32,338 nucleotides of DNA from Luteolibacter sp. (GTDB lineage Bacteria; Verrucomicrobiota; Verrucomicrobiia; Verrucomicrobiales; Akkermansiaceae). The notes under the pieces were generated by a model. The model made no database searches and was not told where the DNA came from. It saw only the letters and a program-made list of their open reading frames with translations. Positions 14,951 to 22,907 of this stretch are shown piece after piece (the stretch's first letter is position 1; each line of letters starts with the position of its first letter). The position numbers and the translations under genes were made by a program. The stretch lies in assembly GCA_030828305.1 (NCBI GenBank), contig JAURCU010000019.1:1-32338 (forward strand), written 5' to 3'.

Positions 14951-15751
14951 ATGTCCCAGCCCATTTCCGATAAACTCGCTGAAATCATCGCCACCAAACA
15001 TCAGGAGGTGGAGGCCCTGATGCCGCGCGCCGACCTGTTGCGGGCTGCGGCCCTGCAACGCAATGATTTCGGAGGATTTCGGGCTGCCTTGGACCGAGGT
15101 GCCAATCGTCTGGGCATGATTGCCGAAGTCAAGAAGGCCTCGCCATCGGTGGGGGTGATCGATCCGGATTTTGACCCGGTTCGCCAAGCGAAGCGCTATC
15201 TGGATGGCGGCGCCTCCTGCCTCTCCATTCTCACCGACGAGCAATACTTCCAGGGTTCGCTCAGCTACCTGACCCAGATTTCCAAGTTCTCGGAGGCCCC
15301 CCTGCTGCGCAAGGACTTCACCATCCATGAGATCCAAATTCACGAGGCCAGTGTTTCGGGGGCCGACGCGATTCTTCTGATTGTTGCCGCCCTGAACGAT
15401 GATCAACTCAAGCGCCTCTACGAGGAAGCCAAGTCCATCATGCTCGATGTGCTCGTCGAGGTGCACGACCTGCGAGAGATGGACCGCGCACTTGAGTTGG
15501 GTGCCGACTTGATCGGGGTCAACAACCGCAACCTCAAGACCTTTGAAGTCGACCTGGAAACCACCGCCAAACTCGCCGACGAAGTGCCTGACGACGTGCT
15601 GTTGGTTTCCGAGAGTGGTATCAAGTCACCTCAAGATGCACTGCGTTTGCTCGAAGCGGGTGCCAATGCGGTTCTCATCGGCGAAACCTTGATGCGCGCC
15701 GACGATCCAAGTCGTGAGATCGAGAAGTATCTTGAGTTGGAGATCAGCTGA
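14951..15751 (+). CDS. trpC: Indole-3-glycerol phosphate synthase
   Basis: A 266-residue TIM-barrel enzyme that closes the indole ring of carboxyphenylamino-deoxyribulose phosphate in tryptophan synthesis. Catalytic lysines are in AEVKKASPS and LLRKDF, the catalytic Glu in VLVEVHD, and the phosphate loops in GVNNRNL, SESGI and VLIGETLM. Monofunctional (no TrpF fusion), and no other trp gene is in the window. I start it at ATG 14951 (MSQPISDK), as in homologues; an upstream in-frame ATG at 14903 would add 16 unlikely residues. No Shine-Dalgarno. The gene ends 17 bp from the metY stop on the other strand, and a perfect palindrome (GCCCTTGCAAGGGC, 15779-15792) inside the metY end could help terminate it. 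Confidence 0.95.
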   Translation: MSQPISDKLAEIIATKHQEVEALMPRADLLRAAALQRNDFGGFRAALDRGANRLGMIAEVKKASPSVGVIDPDFDPVRQAKRYLDGGASCLSILTDEQYFQGSLSYLTQISKFSEAPLLRKDFTIHEIQIHEASVSGADAILLIVAALNDDQLKRLYEEAKSIMLDVLVEVHDLREMDRALELGADLIGVNNRNLKTFEVDLETTAKLADEVPDDVLLVSESGIKSPQDALRLLEAGANAVLIGETLMRADDPSREIEKYLELEIS

Positions 15752-15768
15752 TCACTTCGTCACCTTGG

Positions 15769-17052
15769 TCAGGAGTTTGCCCTTGCAAGGGCCTGATCCA
15801 GATCGGCGGTGATATCGTCAATATGCTCGATGCCAATGGAGAGGCGGACCATTTCGGGTGGGATGCCGGCGTCCTTCTGCTGTTGTTCGTCGAGTTGGCT
15901 GTGGGTCGTGGTGGCCGGATGAATGGCCAGGGACTTGGCGTCACCAACGTTGGCGAGGTGCTTGAACATTTCCAGTGCCTCGATGAATTTGCCGCCGGCC
16001 TTGGCACCACCCTTGATGCCGAAGACGACCATGCTGCCGCCTTTGCCCTTGATGTATTTCTGGTTGGCTGCGTATTGCGGGTCGTCCTCCAGACCAGGAT
16101 AGCGAACCCACTCAACGGCTGGGTGCGCCTTGAGGTGCTTGGCGGTGGCCAGGGCGTTCTCGCAGTGGCGCTCCATACGTAGCGGCAGGGTTTCGATGCC
16201 TTGCAGGGCGATCCAGGCGTTGTCGGGCGAGAGGCAGGCGCCGAGATTGCGTAAGGGACCCGTGCGCATGCGCAGGATGTAGGCAACGGGTGCGAGCGGC
16301 GCGGGTAGGTCGTGGCCCCAGCGCAGGCCGTGGTAGGAGGCATCCGGCTCGTCGAAGAGCGGATGCTTGCCTCCGGCCCAGTTGAATTTGCCGGAGTCAA
16401 TCACGATGCCGCCGATGCCCGTGCCATGACCGCCGAGCCATTTGGTCAGCGAGTGAACGACGATATCAGCCCCATGTTCGATAGGGCGGGTCAGGTAAGG
16501 GGTGGAGAAGGTTGAGTCGACGATGAGCGGCAGGCCCAGCGAGTGGGCGCTGTCGGCGATGGCTTTCAAGTCGGAAACTTCCAGAGCCGGATTCGAGACG
16601 GTTTCACAGAAGAAGGCGCGGGTCTTGTCGTCAGCGGCAGCGGCGAAGCTGGCGGGGTCGGTGGAGTCGACGAAGCGCACTTCGATGCCCAGCGCGGGAA
16701 GGATGTCTTTAAACTGGGTGTAGCTGCCACCATACAGATTGCGCGCCGAGACGATGTTGTCGCCGGCCTGGGCGAGCGTGATGATGGCGTAGAAGATGGC
16801 CGAGGTGCCCGAGGAAACCGCGAGGCCAGCGGCACCGCCCTCGAGAGCCGCAACTCGCTGCTCGAGCACGTCTTGGGTCGGGTTCATGATGCGGCTGTAG
16901 ATGTTACCGAGTTCCTTGAGTGCGAAAAGATTGGCAGCGTGCTCGGTGCTGTCGAAGACGTAGGAGGCAGTGCGGTAAACGGGAACGGCGCAGGCGTGGG
17001 TGGCCGAATCGGAACTAAATCCGGCGTGGAGGCATTGGGATTCGAGTTTCAT
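15769..17052 (-). CDS. metY: O-acetylhomoserine sulfhydrylase / aminocarboxypropyltransferase
   Basis: A 427-residue PLP enzyme of the Cys/Met metabolism family. The PLP lysine is in HSLTKWLGGHG, the cofactor phosphate is held by SSGTSA, and Tyr stacking is from NIYSRIMNPT. Length and the VHSLTKW(L/I)GGHG form fit MetY (O-acetylhomoserine plus sulfide to homocysteine) rather than the shorter cystathionine gamma-synthase (about 380). It would act in cytosolic methionine synthesis by direct sulfhydrylation. The upstream gap is just 12 bp, occupied by the end of the GxxExxY remnant. No SAM riboswitch was recognised. If the remnant is an insertion, it has landed between metY and its original promoter. 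Confidence 0.93.
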   Translation of the reverse strand: MKLESQCLHAGFSSDSATHACAVPVYRTASYVFDSTEHAANLFALKELGNIYSRIMNPTQDVLEQRVAALEGGAAGLAVSSGTSAIFYAIITLAQAGDNIVSARNLYGGSYTQFKDILPALGIEVRFVDSTDPASFAAAADDKTRAFFCETVSNPALEVSDLKAIADSAHSLGLPLIVDSTFSTPYLTRPIEHGADIVVHSLTKWLGGHGTGIGGIVIDSGKFNWAGGKHPLFDEPDASYHGLRWGHDLPAPLAPVAYILRMRTGPLRNLGACLSPDNAWIALQGIETLPLRMERHCENALATAKHLKAHPAVEWVRYPGLEDDPQYAANQKYIKGKGGSMVVFGIKGGAKAGGKFIEALEMFKHLANVGDAKSLAIHPATTTHSQLDEQQQKDAGIPPEMVRLSIGIEHIDDITADLDQALARANS

Positions 17053-17064
17053 TTTTTGAGGGTT

Positions 17065-17433
17065 TTAGGTTGGGGTGAGGTGGTGAGATACGGGGCGTGA
17101 GAGTTCTTTTACCACAGAGGCAAGGAGGTGGAGGAGGTCACGGAGTGGGTTGAGAGAAGCCTGGCCGGATGATGCGGCGTTTTCCCAGGGGCCATACCAT
17201 GACACGATGAGAGTATCTTCCACTATCAGGTCTGGCACCAGAAGCCCAATCGGTTTGTCTTTGTAGGATGCTTCGTATTTCGGTTGTTGGCTGAATGTAA
17301 TGCCACGCGCTTCAAACTCAATACACAGAGCGCGCTCGTAGGGTTTCTCATCCAAACCAGGTTTGAGCGTCTTCTGCACCTCAATCGCAGCTGCGATCAC
17401 GCCCCCTGTCAGTTCTTGAAACGGCATGCTCAT
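17065..17433 (-). pseudogene. Truncated GxxExxY-family gene with aberrant C-terminus
   Basis: The N-terminal 80 residues match the GxxExxY family (TIGR04256-like, PD-(D/E)XK nuclease-type fold). They include ELTGGVIAAAIEVQKTLKPG, the name motif GLDEKPY and LVPDLIVEDTLIV. At this point intact members continue with the ELKAVE-type core (Glu-x-Lys of the nuclease motif) and about 45 further residues. Here the frame instead reads SWYGPWENAASS and then runs through a CAGAGG-type repeat (17107-17150) into non-family sequence. The active-site Lys is thus missing, consistent with an internal deletion. ATG 17433 is preceded by AGAGG; the frame stays open to 17514. It lies between the oxidase and metY genes, all on the minus strand, and inside an inverted repeat pair. 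Confidence 0.6.
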
Positions 17434-17479
17434 ATTCAACCTCTGTGATCTCCAATTCCTCCTTCTCTCCATGGTAAAA
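17107..17479. mobile_element. Candidate mobile cassette: CAGAGG-type inverted repeats around the GxxExxY remnant
   Basis: The left arm begins TTTTACCACAGAGG at 17107. The right arm, read on the other strand from 17479, begins TTTTACCATGGAGAG. About 29 of 39 bases agree, including a shared AAGGAGG and TCAC. The arms enclose the remnant start codon, while its present stop lies outside the left arm. No transposase is present and no target duplication was recognised. Confidence 0.4.
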
Positions 17480-17520
17480 CAACCCCAGCGGCAGACTTGC
17501 TCTGGCGTGGCCAAACGGCC

Positions 17521-18672
17521 TTACCGCTCAATCAAGTGATTCGGAAAGTCATCGACCTTCTCACAGGCGAGTTGCTCCATCACTTGCTGTAGCTGGCGCT
17601 TGATCATGCCGATGGTGTGCAGGCCGCCTTTGGAACCGAGAGCACCCACGCCATACATGAAGGAGCGGCCCATGAAGGTGAACTTGGCGCCGCTGGCCAT
17701 GGCGCAGGCGACGTCGGGGCCGGCGCGCAGGCCGCTGTCGATCATGACGGTGGTCTTGTCGCCATACTTCTTGGCGAGCTCCGTCATGGGGACAATGGTG
17801 GACTGGCCTGCATCCAGTTGGCGGCCGCCGTGGTTGGAAGAGATGAAGCCGTCGGCACCGAGTTCGATGACCTTTTCGGCGTCTTCCTCGGTGACGATTC
17901 CTTTCACCACCAACTTGCCGTCCCACTTGTCACGCAGGGCCTTGATCTTGTCCGCATTAAGGCGACCCGAGAAGGTGCGGTTCATGAACTGGGCGAGGTG
18001 TTTCAGGTTCAGACCTTTGGGGATGTATGGGCTCATGGTCTTGAACTCGGGCACGCCGGCGCCGAGTTGGGAGAAGGACCAGGTGGGATGCGTGCACATC
18101 TGGAAGACGTTGCGCAGGTTCATCTGCGGCGGAATGGAGAGGCCGTTGCGGATTTCCTTGGGGCGATAGGCGAAAGTGGGGGTGTCCGCAAGAATGACAA
18201 GTACTTTGGTGCCCGCAGCCGCGGCGCGTTCCAGCAACTTGTCGCGCAGTTCATCCTCGGCGGGGTGGTAGAGCTGAAACCAGAGCTTGCCCTCGGTGAG
18301 TTCGGCGATGGTCTCGATGGAGGCGGTGCCCACGGTGCTCAGCACAAAAGGGATATTGTGGGCGTGGGCGGCCTTGGCGAGGATCTCGCAGGACTTGGGC
18401 CACATCAGACCCTGCAAGCCGATGGGAGCGATGCCGATCGGGGCGTCGTAGGTTTCTCCGAACAGTTCGGTCTTGAGGTTGGAACCCTTGTAGTCGCGGA
18501 TGTAGTAGGGGCGCAGCTGGACCTCACGAATGTCGGCGGTGTTGCGCTTCAGGTTAATCTCGGAGTTGCAGCCACCCTCAAGGTATTCAAAGGCGAATTT
18601 GGGCATGCGTCGGCGGGCCTTTTCGCGGAGGTGATCGATGGAAGGATATTCGGAGTTGAAATACTCGGTCAT
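17521..18672 (-). CDS. FMN-dependent alpha-hydroxy-acid oxidizing protein
   Basis: A 383-residue flavoprotein of the glycolate oxidase / L-lactate dehydrogenase (LldD) / lactate oxidase family. FMN phosphate binding is in the SGLRAGPDVA and GAKFTFMGRSFMYG region, the catalytic His and substrate Arg are in SSNHGGRQLD, and the VLADTPT segment is the post-barrel loop. The N-terminal AFEYLEGGCNSE matches the family's FDYIDGGA-type start. It oxidises a 2-hydroxy acid to the 2-oxo acid, but which one is not evident. ATG 18672 is preferred over GTG 18684. A nearly 400-bp gap with a possible small ORF separates it from the divergent protease gene. Confidence 0.9.
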   Translation of the reverse strand: MTEYFNSEYPSIDHLREKARRRMPKFAFEYLEGGCNSEINLKRNTADIREVQLRPYYIRDYKGSNLKTELFGETYDAPIGIAPIGLQGLMWPKSCEILAKAAHAHNIPFVLSTVGTASIETIAELTEGKLWFQLYHPAEDELRDKLLERAAAAGTKVLVILADTPTFAYRPKEIRNGLSIPPQMNLRNVFQMCTHPTWSFSQLGAGVPEFKTMSPYIPKGLNLKHLAQFMNRTFSGRLNADKIKALRDKWDGKLVVKGIVTEEDAEKVIELGADGFISSNHGGRQLDAGQSTIVPMTELAKKYGDKTTVMIDSGLRAGPDVACAMASGAKFTFMGRSFMYGVGALGSKGGLHTIGMIKRQLQQVMEQLACEKVDDFPNHLIER

Positions 18673-18760
18673 GGCAGCAGACACAAGCTAGTGAATAAGG
18701 AGGGCTGGGCAAGTCGGGAAAGGCCTCCCGGTCAAATTACATAGCTTCCACGCGCGCATC

Positions 18761-18898
18761 ATGGGTGAAAAACCAGTTTTTGTTCAATTTGCACCCATCA
18801 AGTCGTCCACTCGAAAGCACATGGCCGATCTCCACGGTCTCGGCGACGCCAGTTTTTTGCCGATAATGAGAGACTACTTAGCAAGATCGTGCGCTTAG
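18761..18898 (+). CDS. Possible small ORF (45 aa) in the 397-bp gap before the protease
   Basis: From ATG 18761 to TAG 18898 runs a 45-residue frame (starts MGEKPVFVQFAPIK, ends DYLARSCA) with protein-like composition: alternating hydrophobic and charged residues and few rare repeats. No homologue is recognised and there is no Shine-Dalgarno. The first 38 bases can also fold: ATGGGTG pairs with CACCCAT (18792-18798), with an inner AAAAAC/GTTTTT stem, so the conservation-like look may instead reflect an RNA structure upstream of the protease operon. The rest of the 18673-19069 gap shows nothing I can name. Confidence 0.25.
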   Translation: MGEKPVFVQFAPIKSSTRKHMADLHGLGDASFLPIMRDYLARSCA

Positions 18899-19069
18899 AT
18901 CCCCTGCCGGCACCAAGCAGAAGTTCTTGGCTTGCCTTTGGGTCACTCACAAAGGCGGATTCTCTGGTTCATTCTGGCGTATCTCAAATGGTTGGCGCAT
19001 TTGTCAGCTTTCGTTTTCTTTAATCCATCCATGACAGAGACAAGAAACGGTGCTTTTGTCGCTACAAGC

Positions 19070-20068
19070 ATGATGACTTCTCTGCGACATGGACTCTTGG
19101 CCGCCCTGCTTGGCGTTACCCTTGTGGCGCAACCTGCGTCTGCCCAGCAAGTGGCCGATCTGGATGCTCTGTTGAAGCTGGAGGCCAAGGTCAAGGCGGT
19201 GGTCCAAAGGGTGTTGCCTTCCACCGTGGCTTTGCTCAGTGACAGTAGTGGAGCCTCGGGCTCGGGCGTGGTGGTCTCCAAGGAGGGGCTTGTCCTCACT
19301 GCAGCCCACGTGATCCAGGGAGCTGATGAAATTCTGGTGATTTTCCCCAACGGCAAACAGGTCAAGGGTAAGGTGCTTGGTGCCAATTACTCCAGGGACA
19401 TTGCGATGGTTCAGCTTCCTCAGGACCGTGAGTGGAGTGCCCTTGAATTGGGGGACTCCAAGTCACTCGAAGCGGGGGACTGGGTGGTTTCGCTGGGACA
19501 TTCCACCGGCTTTGATGCCAATCGCCCGCCGCCGGTGCGCTTTGGTAGAGTGGTGTCCAAGGGTCCGGGAACCTTCCTGACCACCGATTGCACCCTCATT
19601 GGTGGAGATTCGGGAGGACCTATGTTCGACTTGCAAGGACGCGTCATCGGCATTCATTCCTCAATCGGCCGCTCCCTGGCCAATAACAACCATGCCGGCA
19701 TCGATGGCTTTCGCCAAGACTGGCAGCGTCTGCTGGACGGCGAGGCTTGGGGCACGCTTTCACTCAATCCTTTCGCCAATCCGGATATGCCGGTGTTGGG
19801 TATTGGCATGGGCTCGGCCCGCGGGCAACGCGGAGTGATTGTAGACAGCGTGGTTCAGGCATCCCCAGCAGCTGCGGCCGGCGTGCGCACGGGAGATCTG
19901 ATCAAGAACCTGGATGGCAGAGAGATCCAGCGAGGCGGGGAGTTGTTGCAGCTCCTGGCCAAGCGTCAAGCTGGAGACAAGGTCCAGTTGGGCTTGCAAC
20001 GCGGCCGGCAAAGTCTGGTCGTTGAAGTCGAACTGATGAAACGCAGCGAACTCTTCAAATCAAAATGA
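19070..20068 (+). CDS. Trypsin-like serine protease with PDZ domain (S1C/HtrA type)
   Basis: A 332-residue exported protease. The signal peptide is residues 1-25 (MMTSLRHGLLAALLG, cleavage after PASA), which is why I prefer ATG 19070; ATG 19031 or 18932 would place a long tail before it. The chymotrypsin-fold domain has an intact triad: His80 in LTAAHV, Asp110 in YSRDIAMV, Ser181 in GGDSGGP. One PDZ domain follows (about 240-325, with GVIVDSVVQASPAAAAGVRTGD). It should act in the periplasm in protein quality control or as a site-specific protease. Its stop overlaps the next gene's ATG (ATGA at 20065), coupling it to the degenerate paralogue. Confidence 0.9.
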   Translation: MMTSLRHGLLAALLGVTLVAQPASAQQVADLDALLKLEAKVKAVVQRVLPSTVALLSDSSGASGSGVVVSKEGLVLTAAHVIQGADEILVIFPNGKQVKGKVLGANYSRDIAMVQLPQDREWSALELGDSKSLEAGDWVVSLGHSTGFDANRPPPVRFGRVVSKGPGTFLTTDCTLIGGDSGGPMFDLQGRVIGIHSSIGRSLANNNHAGIDGFRQDWQRLLDGEAWGTLSLNPFANPDMPVLGIGMGSARGQRGVIVDSVVQASPAAAAGVRTGDLIKNLDGREIQRGGELLQLLAKRQAGDKVQLGLQRGRQSLVVEVELMKRSELFKSK

Positions 20069-21297
20069 AACACGGTTTTCACAGCTACCAACTGAGCTTC
20101 ATGCTTGCGCTGGGGTCGGTGATGATGCTCAGCGCCGAGGACGATATCCCGCTCCTGCGCCCCGAGGAAAAGGAGGTGTTGCGCAAGCAAGAGGGTGATT
20201 TCAGCAAGGCCATTACCCCCATCCTGAAGGCGGCAAGCCGGTCTACGGTGCGCGTCTGGGAGAAGGGGCAGGTCGAGGCTGGTGGTTACCTCGCCTATGG
20301 AACTGTGGTGGGAAAAGGCAATCAGGTCCTCTCCAAGTGGAGCGAGCTGCGCTCGGTCGCACCCACTCGATTGCTTTTGCAGGCCGCCGATGGCCGTGCG
20401 ATTGCTGCCCGCATTGTCAGTGTGTATGCAGATCAGGATCTGGCTCTGCTGGAGTTTGAGGGTGAGGCTCTCACGCCGGTGCAATGGACGGATGAGCAAC
20501 CCCTGCTCGGGAGTTTCATGGCGGCCACCCAGCCGGACGGCCAGTTGGCCGGCTTTGGTGTGATGAGTGTGCGTGAACGAAGCCTGCGGGATGCCGACAT
20601 GGCTTTCCTTGGGGTGGTCGGTGATATTGCTTTCGCGGGCCCTGGTGTCAGGGTGCGCGAGGTGAGTGAAGGGAGCGGAGCTGCTGTCGCGGGTATCAGG
20701 TTTGAAGACATCATCCTGCAGGTCGGCCAACGCCCCATTTCGGGCCTGATGGAGTTGCGCAATGCACTTTTACCCCATCAGCCGGGTGAGATGGTGGTGC
20801 TCAAGATCCAGCGCCAGCAAACTGTCCTGGATGTCGAGGTGACGTTGGGTAATCGTCCCGAATATCCAAACATCGTGGGGGCCAGGCTTCGCCAAATGGA
20901 GCAGATGGGTACGGACATCAGTGCCGTGCGCGATTCCTTCAGCAATGTCATCCAAAGCGATATGAGCCTGCAGCCCAATCAGATGGGGGGGCCGGTCGTG
21001 AATCTGAAAGGCGAGGTTCTTGGGTTGACCCTGGCACGAGCCGATCGCACGCGCACCTTCGTGATGTCCGCCCATGCAGTGGGCAAGTTGCTCGAGCAAG
21101 AAGGCGAGGAGCCTGCAGTGGCGATGGCTGAGCTGCGAGAGCAGATGCTCGCCCAACGTCAGGTAGTTCGGGAGCGCATGCAGCAAGCCCGTCCGCGTCC
21201 CCGTCAAACCCCACCTGAGCAACTGGAACGCCATCTGGGTCAGATGCGCCGCCTGATGCGTCTGATGGAGCGCGAGATGGAGGCTTTGGAAAGATAA
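20065..21297 (+). CDS. Catalytically degenerate S1C-like protein with inserted PDZ domain
   Basis: A 410-residue exported protein (signal-like SFMLALGSVMMLSA at 11-24) that follows the fold of the preceding protease but lacks its catalytic residues. The His position (LTAAH in the active enzyme) reads LSKWS here, giving Ser93. The Asp is kept (Asp125, QDLALL). The nucleophile loop reads NQMGGP with Met307 in place of Ser. A PDZ domain (about 180-262) is inserted between the Asp-bearing half and the nucleophile loop, unlike the C-terminal PDZ of its neighbour. The last 60 residues form a charged, Met/Arg/Gln-rich helix, probably a coiled coil. The four-base overlap with the active protease suggests that they are made together, perhaps as partners. 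Confidence 0.8.
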   Translation: MKHGFHSYQLSFMLALGSVMMLSAEDDIPLLRPEEKEVLRKQEGDFSKAITPILKAASRSTVRVWEKGQVEAGGYLAYGTVVGKGNQVLSKWSELRSVAPTRLLLQAADGRAIAARIVSVYADQDLALLEFEGEALTPVQWTDEQPLLGSFMAATQPDGQLAGFGVMSVRERSLRDADMAFLGVVGDIAFAGPGVRVREVSEGSGAAVAGIRFEDIILQVGQRPISGLMELRNALLPHQPGEMVVLKIQRQQTVLDVEVTLGNRPEYPNIVGARLRQMEQMGTDISAVRDSFSNVIQSDMSLQPNQMGGPVVNLKGEVLGLTLARADRTRTFVMSAHAVGKLLEQEGEEPAVAMAELREQMLAQRQVVRERMQQARPRPRQTPPEQLERHLGQMRRLMRLMEREMEALER

Positions 21298-21331
21298 GAT
21301 ATTGGATATTGAATATTTGGATATTAGGTAT
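21298..21331. repeat. AT-rich heptanucleotide-like array before maf
   Basis: Units of 7 bp such as GGATATT and GAATATT, with one of 8 bp, run from just after the pseudoprotease stop to within six bases of the maf ATG. The period matches the other arrays, but the base composition is AT-rich, unlike its surroundings. Confidence 0.5.
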
Positions 21332-21336
21332 CCTTC

Positions 21337-21903
21337 ATGTCCATACGCGTCATCCTCGCATCCAGTTCACCTCGCCGTCGTGAATTATTGGAGAATGCAG
21401 GACTGAAGTTTGAAGTGATCACCTCACCGGCCAAGGAGGTGCACGATGCGTCCATCCCCTTGGAGGAACTCTGTGAGCTCAATGCGGGGCTCAAGGCTGA
21501 GGCAGTGGCAACCCAACATTCGGATGCAGTCGTGATTGGTTCGGACACGTTGGTCTATATCGATGAGACGCCCTTGGGAAAACCCGCTGATCTGGTAGAG
21601 GCTCGCGCCATGCTGCGACAACTCTCAGGGCGCACTCACCAAGTCTGCACTGCGGTCTGCATCATGCAACAGGGTGGCGAGAAAAGGCTGTTTAACGATA
21701 CTACGGAAGTGTGTTTCAAGACCCTCGAGGATGCGGATATCGAGGCCTACATCCAGAAGGCCAATGCCCTCGACAAGGCCGGTGCCTACGGCATCCAGGA
21801 GCATGGAGAGCTCATCATTGAAGCCATTGAGGGCCGATTTGATACGGTCATGGGGCTGCCAGTGGAGCTTGTGCTCGAGGCTCTGGAGGGCTTCAGGGCT
21901 TGA
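21337..21903 (+). CDS. maf: Maf family nucleoside triphosphate pyrophosphatase
   Basis: A 188-residue Maf/YhdE-type house-cleaning pyrophosphatase that hydrolyses non-canonical or excess nucleotides (dTTP/UTP or m7GTP type) to monophosphates. The signature LASSSPRRRELL at 7-18 binds the triphosphate, GSDTLVYID holds the metal-binding Asp, and KAGAYGIQE and TVMGLPVELV are the later motifs. Intact and full length. It is followed by the lipid kinase with overlapping stop and start (TGATG at 21901), so it is part of the + strand run from 19070 on. The substrate subtype (YhdE- or YceF-like) is not resolved. Confidence 0.93.
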   Translation: MSIRVILASSSPRRRELLENAGLKFEVITSPAKEVHDASIPLEELCELNAGLKAEAVATQHSDAVVIGSDTLVYIDETPLGKPADLVEARAMLRQLSGRTHQVCTAVCIMQQGGEKRLFNDTTEVCFKTLEDADIEAYIQKANALDKAGAYGIQEHGELIIEAIEGRFDTVMGLPVELVLEALEGFRA

Positions 21904-22907
21904 TGAATGATTGCATGGCGGCGTCCAACGTGGAGAATGGCACCATGCCTCGGCGCTATCCGGTCATCTTCAATCCCAAGGCGCGCAGCCAGAAAAGTGA
22001 CAAGGTGCGGCGCTTTCTGGATCAGCACGAGGATCGCTTCTCGTTGCACGCAACCCAATGCGCAGGCAATGCCCGTGAACTTGCCGCCCGCTTTGCCAAG
22101 GAGGGTGAGCCCGTCGTGATTGCAGCGGGCGGAGATGGAACCCTGAACGAAGTGGTGCAGGGTTTGGCGGGATCCCCTTCCATCCTCGGCGTGCTGCCGG
22201 CTGGCACCATGAATGTGTTTGCGCGTGAGATGGGCATTCCTTTCGACTCGCTCGACAAGGCCATGGGAGTCATCGAGCGTGGCCTGATTCGTGAAGTGGA
22301 CTTGTTCGAGGTCAATGGCTCGCCCTTCATTCAGATGGCGGGAGTGGGCTTTGACGCCAAGGTGATCGAGGAGACCACGTGGGAAGCCAAGAAGAAGCTG
22401 GGACCGCTTGCCTACCTTCTTGCGGCCGTCAAGGTGCTGGGCGAAAAGCCGCCCCAAATTGAAGTGGTGAGCTCCGACGGGCGTCGCGAAACCGGCGTCG
22501 CGGTGCTTGCGGGCAACGGCTCGCTTTACGGCGGGCAATTCAAGGTCTTTCGCAACGCCGACAATCAGGACTCGATGCTCGATGTGCTGATCTACAAGGA
22601 GGCTGGCTACAAGTTGGTCCTCGACTCCCTGAGGGGGCTTGCCTTTGGTGGCATCGATCTGATGAGCTCCACCACCTATTTCCAGGCCGAATCCTTCGTG
22701 GTGAACTCGGATCGTGAAATACCCATTGAGGTCGATGGTGAGCTGGCTGGAAGAAGCAAGCGCTTTGAATTCAAGGAAACCCCGGAGCGTTTGCGAGTCT
22801 TGGCTCCGGATGGGCCACTTGGCGGCAATTTTGCCGAAACCCTCAAATCCTTTTTCCAATGGCCGAAACGCCAGAACGAGATCCAGGCATCCAGCCAGAG
22901 CCGCTGA
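21903..22907 (+). CDS. Diacylglycerol/lipid kinase family protein (DgkB/YegS type)
   Basis: A 334-residue soluble lipid kinase of the DAGK catalytic family. The nucleotide loop is AAGGDGTLNEVVQGL, preceded by VIFNPKARS at the start of the domain and followed by LPAGTMNVFAREMGIP. The C-terminal beta-sandwich domain includes GNGSLYGGQFKVF and EVDGEL. It phosphorylates a lipid hydroxyl (diacylglycerol, or phosphatidylglycerol as in YegS) with ATP at the inner membrane; the exact lipid is unknown. The start is uncertain among ATG 21903 (overlapping the maf stop), 21915 and 21945; the last (MPRRYPVIF) would fit homologues most tightly. The 3' end overlaps sanA by 49 bp. Confidence 0.87.
   Translation: MNDCMAASNVENGTMPRRYPVIFNPKARSQKSDKVRRFLDQHEDRFSLHATQCAGNARELAARFAKEGEPVVIAAGGDGTLNEVVQGLAGSPSILGVLPAGTMNVFAREMGIPFDSLDKAMGVIERGLIREVDLFEVNGSPFIQMAGVGFDAKVIEETTWEAKKKLGPLAYLLAAVKVLGEKPPQIEVVSSDGRRETGVAVLAGNGSLYGGQFKVFRNADNQDSMLDVLIYKEAGYKLVLDSLRGLAFGGIDLMSSTTYFQAESFVVNSDREIPIEVDGELAGRSKRFEFKETPERLRVLAPDGPLGGNFAETLKSFFQWPKRQNEIQASSQSR

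Noticed and set aside
15779-15792. GCCCTTGCAAGGGC palindrome as an operator
   Set aside because: It lies inside the metY coding end and no regulator context exists; at most it aids trpC termination.
17053-17064. SAM riboswitch before metY
   Set aside because: The upstream gap is only 12 bp, followed by the GxxExxY frame, and no SAM-aptamer stems were found.
17617-18744. 375-residue + strand frame opposite the alpha-hydroxy-acid oxidase
   Set aside because: Despite its length it mirrors the oxidase codons and is rich in Gly, Ala and His repeats with no recognisable motifs, while the minus strand encodes a complete FMN enzyme.
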